The notes under the pieces are model-generated. The model did not search any database. It was not told where the DNA came from and worked only from the letters and a program-made list of their open reading frames with translations. Positions 8,809-17,148 of a stretch of DNA of 64,000 nucleotides are shown here, in pieces. How positions within the stretch are numbered: the stretch's first letter is position 1; each line of letters opens with the position of its first letter. The position numbers and the translations under genes are program-made. Origin of the DNA: Brevibacterium spongiae (lineage in GTDB: Bacteria; Actinomycetota; Actinomycetes; Actinomycetales; Brevibacteriaceae); contig NZ_CP093443.1 in NCBI RefSeq assembly GCF_026168515.1, forward strand, positions 3,782,001 to 3,846,000, read 5' to 3'.

Positions 8809-11493
8809 TCATGCCGCAGGAAGCTCTGAACCCCTGGTCAGGCGGGCGATGAGTTCGGTGCGTGAGCTGACATCGAGCTTGCGGTACACAGAGGTCAGTC
8901 GCAGCTCCACGGTGCGCAGGGAGACGAAGATCTGGCCTGCGATCTCCCGATTCTTCAGCCCTTCGCGCACCAGTCCGACCACTTCTCGCTCATCCGGGGT
9001 CAGTACGTCCAGGAGGCTGCTGCGCGCAGGTTGTTCGGGTGCATCCACCGGCGCGAGTCGCGCCGCTGCGGCGAGGTGGTCGGAGCCGACCTCTCGGAAG
9101 ATTCCCGCTGCCAGGCGCGATCGTTCTGCGGCGGCCGCGTCCGCCCCCGATTCAGCCAACCTTCGGGCCATGACCAACAGCGTCACTCCCTTCTCGAACT
9201 GGGAGTCCTCAGGACGCCAAGACCCGAGCAGGCGTCCCATGGCTTCCAGCCTGCCTTCGGCCGGAAGCAGCAGGAAGCGAGACCGCTCCAACGCCAGTTC
9301 AGCCCACCGTGACGGGGCCCGCTCGACCTTTCCGTGAAAGACCTGAACCAGCATTCCCGCGTGCTCCCGACGGCCTGTTGCCAGCAGCGCTTCGATGAGG
9401 TCCGGCTCATACCGGATGATATTGGGGTTGAGTTCATTCGATGCGAGCTCCTCACAGCGGTGGAGGTGCCGAACCGCTTCCGCAGGGAGTCCGACCCGAA
9501 GGAGATAGTTGCCCTGGAGCGCGTTGAGCTCGGCTAGCAGACTGCGGTTCTGTGAAGCCATCGCGTGAGCGGTGAGCTCGGACTCAACGACCTCCGCATC
9601 GCTGGCACGTCCTTGCGCGAGAAGACTCCAACACCGGAGAATCAGAAGTCGGTCACGACGGATCATCTGCTCGCTGTCGCCGGCGGATGCGCACTTGTCG
9701 ATGAGCGCGATCGCAAGTCCGATATCACCGCGTCGGATTGCAATCTCGGCACGGACGCACAGCGACTGGATGTCCCAAGCCTCACCGCGGCCCCCACCAT
9801 CATCAAGGCAGTCCAAGGTGGCCAGTGCAGAATCATATTCTTCGGTCATCATGAGTCCGCGGGACAGCAGCAGCAGGCTGATGGGATCGACCTCCCCTGT
9901 GGCGTCGAGCCTCTGGAACGCCGCGATCGCACTTTCGCCGAGTCCACGCCCGCAATCGAGCAGAATCCCGAGGAATCGGGAGAGCTCACGTGACCGCCGA
10001 TCGAAATGGGCGCCAAGGCTGCACGCGGTTTCCAGCAGTTCCTGCGCCTCGGCCGTTTCCCGTCTCAGCGCATGGCACAGACCTAAGACCAGCTGCAGTT
10101 GGGCGACCTCCATGGGCGCCTCTGCGATTTCGCTGCTGCTCCACTGATTGCGCAGCCGAAGCGGAACTGACTGATGCGTGAGGAACTCGGCCCAGATCCG
10201 CAGTGCCCGCGCTCGGAGCGTCTCCTTGACCGAGCCGCTGCGGGAGGCGTGGTCGAGGTAGCGAAGGGCGAAGGTGATCTGTCCACGGTCCAGCAGGGCC
10301 TCGGCCAGGTCATTCAAAAGGGTCGAGGTGCCTTCTGCGTCCGGCCCCAAGGCGAGCGCTCGCTCCGCGAATTCGATGCCCGCCCACACCATTCCCTCCT
10401 GGACCAGATGACAAGCGTCGTCGAACAGGGTCAGCGGCGTATCGTCGGTGGCTTCGAAGAAGGACCGGTGCCAGTGATGCAATTCCGGATAGAGTCCCTC
10501 GCAGCGTTGCGCCAACAGCGTGTGCCCGCTCAGCCGCGCATCGGCGGTCGACTGTCCGTATCTGATGGCTCGAATCAGCTCCTCCGAGCAGCGACTGAAT
10601 GTCCCATCTCTCTCGACGACTCCGCGGGACTCCAGCTCCGAGAACCATTCCCAGCTGTCTTGTGAAGCTCCGAGAACGACGGGCCGTGGAGACAGCGGAG
10701 CCAGTGACATCAGGTCCAAGAGCTCTTCCGCGCCTTCGCTGAGACCGTTCACCGCGGTCTTGACCATGTCCTCGGCATTCGACTCGACGCGCAGCGGCAG
10801 ATCGAGAGCCTGGTCCCCCTCCAACTGGTTCCGCGGCAGACGCTCGATGATTCCGCACAGTGCGGCGGGGCGTCCTGAAGCGGTGCGCACCGCCGTCGCG
10901 GCGACTCCTGCGGCAGTCCGGCCCCCTGTCAGCCTGTCTGCCAGGTCAGCCATCCGACGTTCGCTCACTCGCTTGAGTACTATGCTCGGCATACCGGCAA
11001 GCAGACTGCTCGGATTGAGCTCTCCGGTCGAGACAGCGAATCTCAGCCGACTTCCCGCAATACGGCGCAGCAGATGTCCCAGAACCAGTTGCGACGGCCG
11101 ATCCATGACGTCGGCATCGGGCACGATCGCCAGGGTCGGGTGTTCAAGGACCAGGCCGGCGATCAGCGAAGTGACTTCGTCGGCGATGGTCAGTGCTGCT
11201 GCCATGTTCTCCCCGGAGTCCTGCCTCAGTCGGCTGTCGAGGAGGACAGACCCGAAGCTCGTCGGCTCCAATGCTCTCAGTGCGGAGAAGATGATCTCCA
11301 ACCCGGAATAGGGTCTCGCGTCCTCGGCCTGCCCGATCGGAACCCTGATGACGGGCCCTTCGGCCTCGGCCTCCAACGCGGCGAGCATCTCTTCGCCGCC
11401 CATCCCCGGAGGGCCGATGACTGCGACCGCACTGTGTCGCTCCAAGAGGGTGCGCATCTGCTCGAGCTCGGCAAGACGGATCTGCATAGTCAT
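8809..11493 (-). CDS. Large LuxR-family regulator with degenerate ATP-binding loop
   Basis: An 894-residue regulator: N-terminal ATPase-like domain, long helical repeat middle (about 350-800) and a C-terminal LuxR helix-turn-helix (LTPDEREVVGLVREGLKNRE, then SLRTVELRLTSVYRKL). The Walker A loop reads GPPGMGGEE, so the usual Lys-Thr/Ser at residues 33-34 is Gly-Glu, and nucleotide binding is doubtful. A Walker B-like LAIVPDADVMD persists. LAL/MalT-type proteins are usually ATP-dependent activators. I prefer the ATG at 11493 because AAGCGGAG precedes it; the ATG at 11514 has a weaker site. It is the last gene of the minus-strand regulatory cluster. Confidence 0.8.
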   Translation of the reverse strand: MTMQIRLAELEQMRTLLERHSAVAVIGPPGMGGEEMLAALEAEAEGPVIRVPIGQAEDARPYSGLEIIFSALRALEPTSFGSVLLDSRLRQDSGENMAAALTIADEVTSLIAGLVLEHPTLAIVPDADVMDRPSQLVLGHLLRRIAGSRLRFAVSTGELNPSSLLAGMPSIVLKRVSERRMADLADRLTGGRTAAGVAATAVRTASGRPAALCGIIERLPRNQLEGDQALDLPLRVESNAEDMVKTAVNGLSEGAEELLDLMSLAPLSPRPVVLGASQDSWEWFSELESRGVVERDGTFSRCSEELIRAIRYGQSTADARLSGHTLLAQRCEGLYPELHHWHRSFFEATDDTPLTLFDDACHLVQEGMVWAGIEFAERALALGPDAEGTSTLLNDLAEALLDRGQITFALRYLDHASRSGSVKETLRARALRIWAEFLTHQSVPLRLRNQWSSSEIAEAPMEVAQLQLVLGLCHALRRETAEAQELLETACSLGAHFDRRSRELSRFLGILLDCGRGLGESAIAAFQRLDATGEVDPISLLLLSRGLMMTEEYDSALATLDCLDDGGGRGEAWDIQSLCVRAEIAIRRGDIGLAIALIDKCASAGDSEQMIRRDRLLILRCWSLLAQGRASDAEVVESELTAHAMASQNRSLLAELNALQGNYLLRVGLPAEAVRHLHRCEELASNELNPNIIRYEPDLIEALLATGRREHAGMLVQVFHGKVERAPSRWAELALERSRFLLLPAEGRLEAMGRLLGSWRPEDSQFEKGVTLLVMARRLAESGADAAAAERSRLAAGIFREVGSDHLAAAARLAPVDAPEQPARSSLLDVLTPDEREVVGLVREGLKNREIAGQIFVSLRTVELRLTSVYRKLDVSSRTELIARLTRGSELPAA

Positions 11494-11735
11494 CGTGAGC
11501 TCCGCTTCGTACATGGGTCTTCGTCGACGTGCGACCGCGCACGCAGAGTCATTGTGGTGTTCATGACCTCATGATCGTGCGGTGGGCGGGGCTGCGGACA
11601 GGTGGTCATGCCCGGACATGTTCGAGTCAGTACTCAGTCACGATCGAGGCAGCACTGGCGCAGGTACTCAGTCACGCTCGGCTGCCGGCATGAACTGCGG
11701 TGCGGCTGCTCCGGAAGGCCTCTGAACGAGCGTCT
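11494..11735. promoter_or_regulatory. Intergenic region with a 17-bp direct repeat
   Basis: Between the decarboxylase stop and the LuxR gene start. GTACTCAGTCACG followed by ATCG or CTCG occurs at 11630-11646 and again at 11664-11680, one mismatch in 17, with starts 34 bases apart, roughly three helical turns. A pair like this upstream of a regulator gene is a plausible binding site for one of the three neighbouring LuxR proteins; that role is inference. Confidence 0.5.
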
Positions 11736-12995
11736 TCAGCTCGCAGCAGTTGTCGCTGAACCGGCCGAGAACGTCGACGGGCCATGCGACCAGCCATTGC
11801 ACTGCAGGTAGTCCTCGACGTCGCAGCGACGCCGGATGAGTGTGAGCAGTCCGTCTTCGTGACGGAGGTAGACGGCAGGAGGGTATTCGATGAACGCGGA
11901 CCCGTAGGACATGGTGTATGCCCCGACCTTTCGGAACACGATGCGATCACCTTCACTCAGGGTCGGGTAGTCAGTGAGCACCATCAGCCGATCATCCTCC
12001 ATGCATGTGAATCCTGCCAGCACCTGCTCCGGATGAGTCTGGTCCGCCGACTCGGCGCTGATGTCGAACGGAGTGGTCTTGCGGAAGAGCGGATCGAGAT
12101 CGACTCTGCTCGTATCGGTGATGACGAAGCGCTGCCGACCGATGTCCTTGACGTCGAGCACCTGTGCGTGGAGTTCCACCGGAGCGGCGATCACCGACCC
12201 TCCCGGCTCGATGACCAGCCGAGTCCGCTGTGGGTCGACGACATCGCTGAGAGTCGAACGGATGCCGGATATGTACTGGTCGAACAGTTCGGTGTCTTTC
12301 AGACTGCCGAAGAACCCTCCGCCGATGTCGAGCCAGTCCAGCTCGAGTCCGAGAGTCGAGATGATCTCAGAAGCCACTCCGGCGGATGCCTGAAATACCT
12401 GTGGGCTGCTCGTCCGGGAATTGCGGTGCATATGCAGACCGACGACTTTCACCCCCGCCGCGGTCAGCTCGGCGATGTTCGCACTGAGATCGCCGTTGTC
12501 GAAATCGAAGCCGAAACGACTCGCCGCATCGCCCACGGTGCTCTCTCCAGGGCACAGCCCTTCGAGATCCCAATTGACACGCAGCCCCACCCGCACGTTC
12601 AGGTCAGGCCTCTCCCGGGCCAGTTCCGCCGCCCACCTGACCTCTCTGCTGGAATCCAGGTTCGTCAGTGAGCCCTCTCGCAGCGCGCTCCGCAAGAGCG
12701 CACGGCTCTTGACCGGGCCGTTGTACACGATCCGTTCCGGTGGAAACCCGAGGACACGCGCCAATCCGTATTCGGAATCGGAGACGACTTCCGCCCAGAT
12801 TCCTCTCTGCTTCATGTAGCTCAGCAGCCACGGGAGCGAATTGGTCTTCACGGAGTAGGACATGACGGAGTTCGGCCAATTCCGGTCCAACGCCTTCTGG
12901 AATCGGGTCACCAGAATTTCGAGAGCCTCCTCGTCGATGACGAATGCCGGGGTCGGTGGGCCTTCTGTGATGGGTTGTGGTTCTGACGAACTCAT
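11736..12995 (-). CDS. Fold-type III PLP-dependent decarboxylase (LysA/ornithine decarboxylase superfamily)
   Basis: This 419-residue enzyme matches the alanine-racemase-fold decarboxylases. The PLP lysine is in SYSVKTNSLPW (Lys50), a conserved histidine is in GLHMHRNSR, the phosphate-binding glycines are in LDIGGGFFG and EPGGSVIA, and the C-terminal substrate-side cysteine is in AGFTCMEDD. The family removes the alpha-carboxylate from diaminopimelate, ornithine, arginine or related diamino acids. The exact substrate is unclear; the SR/SRTSSPQVF specificity region is unlike standard LysA. It follows the ATP-grasp gene by 64 bases on the same strand, so the two enzymes probably act in one short pathway. 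Confidence 0.85.
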   Translation of the reverse strand: MSSSEPQPITEGPPTPAFVIDEEALEILVTRFQKALDRNWPNSVMSYSVKTNSLPWLLSYMKQRGIWAEVVSDSEYGLARVLGFPPERIVYNGPVKSRALLRSALREGSLTNLDSSREVRWAAELARERPDLNVRVGLRVNWDLEGLCPGESTVGDAASRFGFDFDNGDLSANIAELTAAGVKVVGLHMHRNSRTSSPQVFQASAGVASEIISTLGLELDWLDIGGGFFGSLKDTELFDQYISGIRSTLSDVVDPQRTRLVIEPGGSVIAAPVELHAQVLDVKDIGRQRFVITDTSRVDLDPLFRKTTPFDISAESADQTHPEQVLAGFTCMEDDRLMVLTDYPTLSEGDRIVFRKVGAYTMSYGSAFIEYPPAVYLRHEDGLLTLIRRRCDVEDYLQCNGWSHGPSTFSAGSATTAAS

Positions 12996-13059
12996 GTCTG
13001 CCTTTCTTCACTGCACGCACGAAGTCCACCGTCTCCTGGCTCTCCCTGGAGCCTGTCGC

Positions 13060-14142
13060 CTATGCGACTTCGACAGCGTCCCTCGTCATATCTGAACTCT
13101 GCTGACCATGGGCGGTCACACGAGTCTCCTGGTATTTGGCGGCGACGACCCCGTACTCGTAGTGTCGCCAACTTGCATCGATTGCGATTCCGAAGATCTG
13201 GCTCAGGTAGTAGAGCGGAACATCGGCCCCGGCAAGATGAACGAATGGATAGCCGCCTCCGAAGCGGGGGTTGATGTCGATCACCGAAGCCGCGCCCGCA
13301 TCGTCCAAGAAGATGTCGAGGTCGATGAGCCCAGACAGTTCCGCAGCGTGAGCGATCTTCGCCGCAGCGTCTGCGAAGGGCGCGGGATCGACAGTCACGG
13401 CTTTGTCAGTCTCCCCGGCGCGCATCCGAAGCTTGCGTCGTGCGAAGACCCCCGACAGGGATCCTTCGTCCACGAGGCTCGAGACGATGTCCACCCCGTA
13501 CTCACTTCCCGGTGCGCATGGCTGAACGATGACCTCATCGAGGGTGTCAGTGCTGCCTTCCCGGCGCCTGACGCTCTTCGCGGAACTGATGATGGCGTCC
13601 TGCAGCCGATTCGCTGTGACCACGGCCAGTCCGGAGGAACGAGAGCCGAATCGATGTTTGACCACGAACTCGCCGGATGAGCCGACCGTGTCCAGAAGCC
13701 GGTCCTGTTCGCTTCCCGTGACTGTCATCGGGGTCCTTACGCCGATGTCTTCGAGCATGCGCGACATGTGGAGCTTGTCTGCGCAGCCCTTCTGCCATGC
13801 GGGTGAGACTCCGGGGACGAAGATTCCCCTCTCACGCAGACCCGCTGCGATATTCGTGTCGACGTGAAGCTGCATCAGTTCATAGTCGTTCGCGGACAGG
13901 AAGAGCTTCGGCTCGAAGTCATCGACGAGCCGCAGCAGCTCCTCGGTGTAGGTCGGATCCGTATAGGGCGGCAGCAACCGCATCTCATCTCCATAGGATG
14001 CGGCCGCGCTGGTGGGATCGTTCTCTGCAATGATGATGCGACTGTTGAGGCCGACCTTCTCCAGCGCAGTGCGGAACCAGTCGATGAGATAGAGCCTCCG
14101 CCCCGCGGAACCGATGACGATCGGCGCACTTTCAGCTCTCAA
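13060..14142 (-). CDS. ATP-grasp ligase of unknown substrate
   Basis: A 360-residue ATP-grasp enzyme resembling the single-unit carbamoyl-phosphate-synthase-like group. Visible are an N-terminal nucleotide-fold start (PIVIGSAGRRLYLIDWF), a lysine-containing strand EFVVKHRFGSRSSG, the hinge VIVQPCAPGSEYGVDIV, and the metal-binding DLDIFLDD and VIDINPRFGGGYPF. Such enzymes form amide, thioester or similar bonds through an acyl phosphate. With a decarboxylase next door, a modified amino acid, a dipeptide or an amino-acid decoration of the nearby exopolysaccharide is possible; none is proven. The start is TTG at 14142 with GGGAGAG just upstream. Confidence 0.8.
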   Translation of the reverse strand: MRAESAPIVIGSAGRRLYLIDWFRTALEKVGLNSRIIIAENDPTSAAASYGDEMRLLPPYTDPTYTEELLRLVDDFEPKLFLSANDYELMQLHVDTNIAAGLRERGIFVPGVSPAWQKGCADKLHMSRMLEDIGVRTPMTVTGSEQDRLLDTVGSSGEFVVKHRFGSRSSGLAVVTANRLQDAIISSAKSVRRREGSTDTLDEVIVQPCAPGSEYGVDIVSSLVDEGSLSGVFARRKLRMRAGETDKAVTVDPAPFADAAAKIAHAAELSGLIDLDIFLDDAGAASVIDINPRFGGGYPFVHLAGADVPLYYLSQIFGIAIDASWRHYEYGVVAAKYQETRVTAHGQQSSDMTRDAVEVA

Positions 14143-14466
14143 TGATCTCTCCCGACGCTCGCAATTCCGGCTCGATGACTCATCGGGGACTCGTCCGCAG
14201 ATCGAATTCGCTGTGCATGCCAGGGGGTTCTCTGCCGAAGCGATCAGACCGTTGCGTCTGGATTCGGAATTCGAAGTGGGAGTTCCCGATGTCTTTTCAC
14301 AATAGCTTTGCAGTCACCGTCGACCGGCCGGTTACCGGGATCTTTGCGGTTTACCGAAAGCAATGTGCGAAGGCATCTCTGCCTTCTTCGGCCGCTGTTC
14401 TCCAGTGGCCGCTGGTCGAAATGCAGGGTGCCCAGCTCGCGCTCTGACAGTGAGTCGGGCCGCGGC
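14143..14466. promoter_or_regulatory. Intergenic region with two related dyads before the ATP-grasp gene
   Basis: This 324-base gap separates a LuxR gene from the ATP-grasp gene. It holds CCGGTTACCGG at 14328-14338 and CGGTTTACCG at 14347-14356, two short dyads with starts 19 bases apart, about two helical turns. Spacing and symmetry suit a regulator binding side by side upstream of the two enzyme genes. No gene is seen here. Confidence 0.5.
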
Positions 14467-17148
14467 TCACGGGCTCTCGGTCTTCTGCTTTGCTCTACCG
14501 GTGATGTCGATATTCAACCGCGCGAATGCCTCGGCGACTTGGTGCCGGCGAGTGATCCCCAATTTTCGGTAGAGGCGATAGGCGTGCCCTTCTACCGTGC
14601 GAACGGCGGCTCCGAGCTGCTCGGCGATCTCGGCGTTCGACCGCCCCTTGACCAGGAGCCCGCAGATCTCCCGTTCCCGTTCCGTCAGTTCGATCGGCAG
14701 CTCGGAGGAGACAACCGTCGCCGGCACGCTGCCGCGATGTTTGAGACGTTCCTTCGCCAACTGCACGCATCGTGCGGAAACGTCAGGTGCCGACGCGCGT
14801 TTCTCCTCGGCGATCTTCAGCAGACTCGTTGCGTCCCTCTCCCGCAGCGCAGTACCCACAGCCCCGAGGAATCGGAAATCCTGTCCCTCGCCCAACACTG
14901 CAAGTCGACACATCGCTTCGGCATCGGCCTCCCCGAAGTGACGGAAGAGCAGGTAGCGAATATGAGCCGCTAGGCCGAATACCTCTTGCCTCTCAGCGTC
15001 CTCGAGCATCTGGTTGAGCTCTTTTTCGGCTTCCGAATCGGAATTGCGCAGACGACGGGAAATGAGCGCATACACGGATGCTCGTCTGAATTCCATCTGG
15101 AAACTCGAACGGACGAGGCGCAGAAAGCGGACATCGAACTCTTCTGCCATCTGCGATTCCCCGTTGAGCGTGGCCACGTACTGGGCAAGTCCCAGCGCAG
15201 TCGCGAGGGCAGTCGACTGATTCCAGTAGTCCAGTGCTTCGACACCTGCACGGGCGAACCGCAGCGACGCTTCGATCTCCCCCTCACGCAACAGGATCTC
15301 TGCTTCCATGATGTCACCGGCTCCACTCCGCGCCGCAAGCTGGGCGATGTCGTTCGTTCGCGGCACCTGCAGTGACCGCCGAGCCGCAGCGAGATCTCCG
15401 TGCTCAAGCTGGGTGCGGGCGTCGAGCATTCTCAGGATCATGTCGCCCATTCCCAATGAACGGAGTTCGCGCTTCACGAGCGTGATCATCTCAGCGGCTT
15501 TTCCGGGCCGACCTCTCTCCAGTTCGAATGAGCTGGAGACCAATCCTGCTGCCATTCGGTACATATCGGGAAGAGAGCTGTCGAGAGCATGGCTGCGCAG
15601 CAGATCTCCGTCGGGACGCACATCGAATGATCCCATGTCACGGAGACTGCCGGAGCCGACGACGGATCGAATCGTGTGGAACATGCCCTTTGCCGCTTCG
15701 GCGCTGAGGCCGTCGGCTGAGAACCATCTCGCCGCCTGGCTGTGCTCCGCGGAGTGCGCGGAGCATGTGCCCTCGGCGCAGCACTTCTCTTCGAGGGCGG
15801 CGATTCTGTCGAAGGCGGCGATGAAGTCCGTTGCCTCGAGAGCCACTGAACGATGCGTGGTCTGCCGGTTGCCCCAGACCACGGCGGCTGTGAGCACCAA
15901 TCCGGGACAGCACGCCTTGTGCAGGCAGTGTGCGAGCAGGTCGAGCCCGAGTTCGACCTGCCCGACGTTGCAGTAGAGGTAGGCAAGTTCGAAGAGCTCC
16001 GCCGCGCTCAGGTCGTCGGTGGGAATATCGCCCAAGATCCGCAGGGCACGATGCCATTCAGCTGCTTCGATGGCAGTCATGGCCGCATCGATGATCTGTC
16101 GTTCCTCGAGATCGATCCCGGAGCCCAAAGCCCATTCGGTCCTGAGCATCTGCGATCGTGCGTTCGGACTGTCCGGATAGTCGGCGACGATGCCGTACCA
16201 CTTCCGACTGCGACCGATGGGGATGCTCGCACGAACCGTCTCGGATGCGTGGTGCTCACGCGCGACGTAGACACGACCGGTGTCGCTGATGATTCGCAGG
16301 TCGCCGAGATCGACGAGCCTGTCTGCTGCCGCGCCGAGCCCGAGCGAGAGCATAAGTTCGATTTCGATCTCGCCGGCCATGACCACGAGTTCGAGTGCGG
16401 TCCGCTCGTCCTCCGAATGTTCCTCCAGATCGATCCGGGCGAAGTCGCGCGCCCGAGCATCGAAGTCGGTGTCGAGGCCGTCGAGTATGACGACACCGTT
16501 GCGGAGCAGCAGTCGATTCTTCCGCTTGCAGTATCCGATGAGCTCGAACAGTTTTCCGGGATTGCGCCCGGAGTGGAAATCGATGATGTCCAGAACGGCT
16601 TGGGAAGCTATCCCGCCGAAGCTGTATTCGATCGCGTTGCGCAGATCTTTCGCGGCCAATGGGCCGAGAGTGATCTGGGCCATGGCCTGTTCGTCGACGA
16701 GTTCGGCGAACGGCCACGAGGTCCTGATTGCAGAGTGGCGCGTCATCGCCACGATGCGAATCGTGCCGTCGGAGGCGAGCTGTGTGAGAAGACGCAGGCT
16801 CCGAGCATCGAGATAGTGGGCGTTGTCGACGTACACCGTCGGAGTCTGCACGCCTTCGGTCAGCGCTTCGATCACTCGCCTGGGCACACCGACAGGGTCG
16901 TCGAGGTCGACGATCATCGCGAAGACGCCGAACGGTGTCGCGCTCAGCACTCGATCGGCACGCAGCCACGTCTCCTGCCCGCCTCGCCGCCGATGGATCT
17001 CCCTGGCCAAACGGGATTTGCCCATTCCGGCATCGCCGTTGATGAGAATGCCGACCACAGCCGCGTCGGTCAACGACTGCTCGATGGCTCGCAGCTCTCC
17101 TTCCCGGCCCAGAAGCGGCGGGCGGTGCAGCTTCACTCGTGCGGTCAT
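14467..17148 (-). CDS. Large LuxR-family ATPase regulator (LAL/MalT type)
   Basis: This 893-residue regulator has an intact Walker A NGDAGMGKSRLA (Lys44), Walker B TPTVYVDNAHYLD, a long helical middle and a C-terminal LuxR helix-turn-helix (LTEREREICGLLVKGRSNAE, then VRTVEGHAYRLYRKLG). A cysteine-rich stretch EEKCCAEGTCSAHSAEH lies near the middle and could bind metal or respond to redox; this is speculation. The ATG at 17148 overlaps the stop of the preceding LuxR gene (ATGA at 17145-17148) and has GGAGG upstream, so I prefer it to the ATG at 17160. It is co-translated with its neighbour. Confidence 0.85.
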   Translation of the reverse strand: MTARVKLHRPPLLGREGELRAIEQSLTDAAVVGILINGDAGMGKSRLAREIHRRRGGQETWLRADRVLSATPFGVFAMIVDLDDPVGVPRRVIEALTEGVQTPTVYVDNAHYLDARSLRLLTQLASDGTIRIVAMTRHSAIRTSWPFAELVDEQAMAQITLGPLAAKDLRNAIEYSFGGIASQAVLDIIDFHSGRNPGKLFELIGYCKRKNRLLLRNGVVILDGLDTDFDARARDFARIDLEEHSEDERTALELVVMAGEIEIELMLSLGLGAAADRLVDLGDLRIISDTGRVYVAREHHASETVRASIPIGRSRKWYGIVADYPDSPNARSQMLRTEWALGSGIDLEERQIIDAAMTAIEAAEWHRALRILGDIPTDDLSAAELFELAYLYCNVGQVELGLDLLAHCLHKACCPGLVLTAAVVWGNRQTTHRSVALEATDFIAAFDRIAALEEKCCAEGTCSAHSAEHSQAARWFSADGLSAEAAKGMFHTIRSVVGSGSLRDMGSFDVRPDGDLLRSHALDSSLPDMYRMAAGLVSSSFELERGRPGKAAEMITLVKRELRSLGMGDMILRMLDARTQLEHGDLAAARRSLQVPRTNDIAQLAARSGAGDIMEAEILLREGEIEASLRFARAGVEALDYWNQSTALATALGLAQYVATLNGESQMAEEFDVRFLRLVRSSFQMEFRRASVYALISRRLRNSDSEAEKELNQMLEDAERQEVFGLAAHIRYLLFRHFGEADAEAMCRLAVLGEGQDFRFLGAVGTALRERDATSLLKIAEEKRASAPDVSARCVQLAKERLKHRGSVPATVVSSELPIELTEREREICGLLVKGRSNAEIAEQLGAAVRTVEGHAYRLYRKLGITRRHQVAEAFARLNIDITGRAKQKTESP

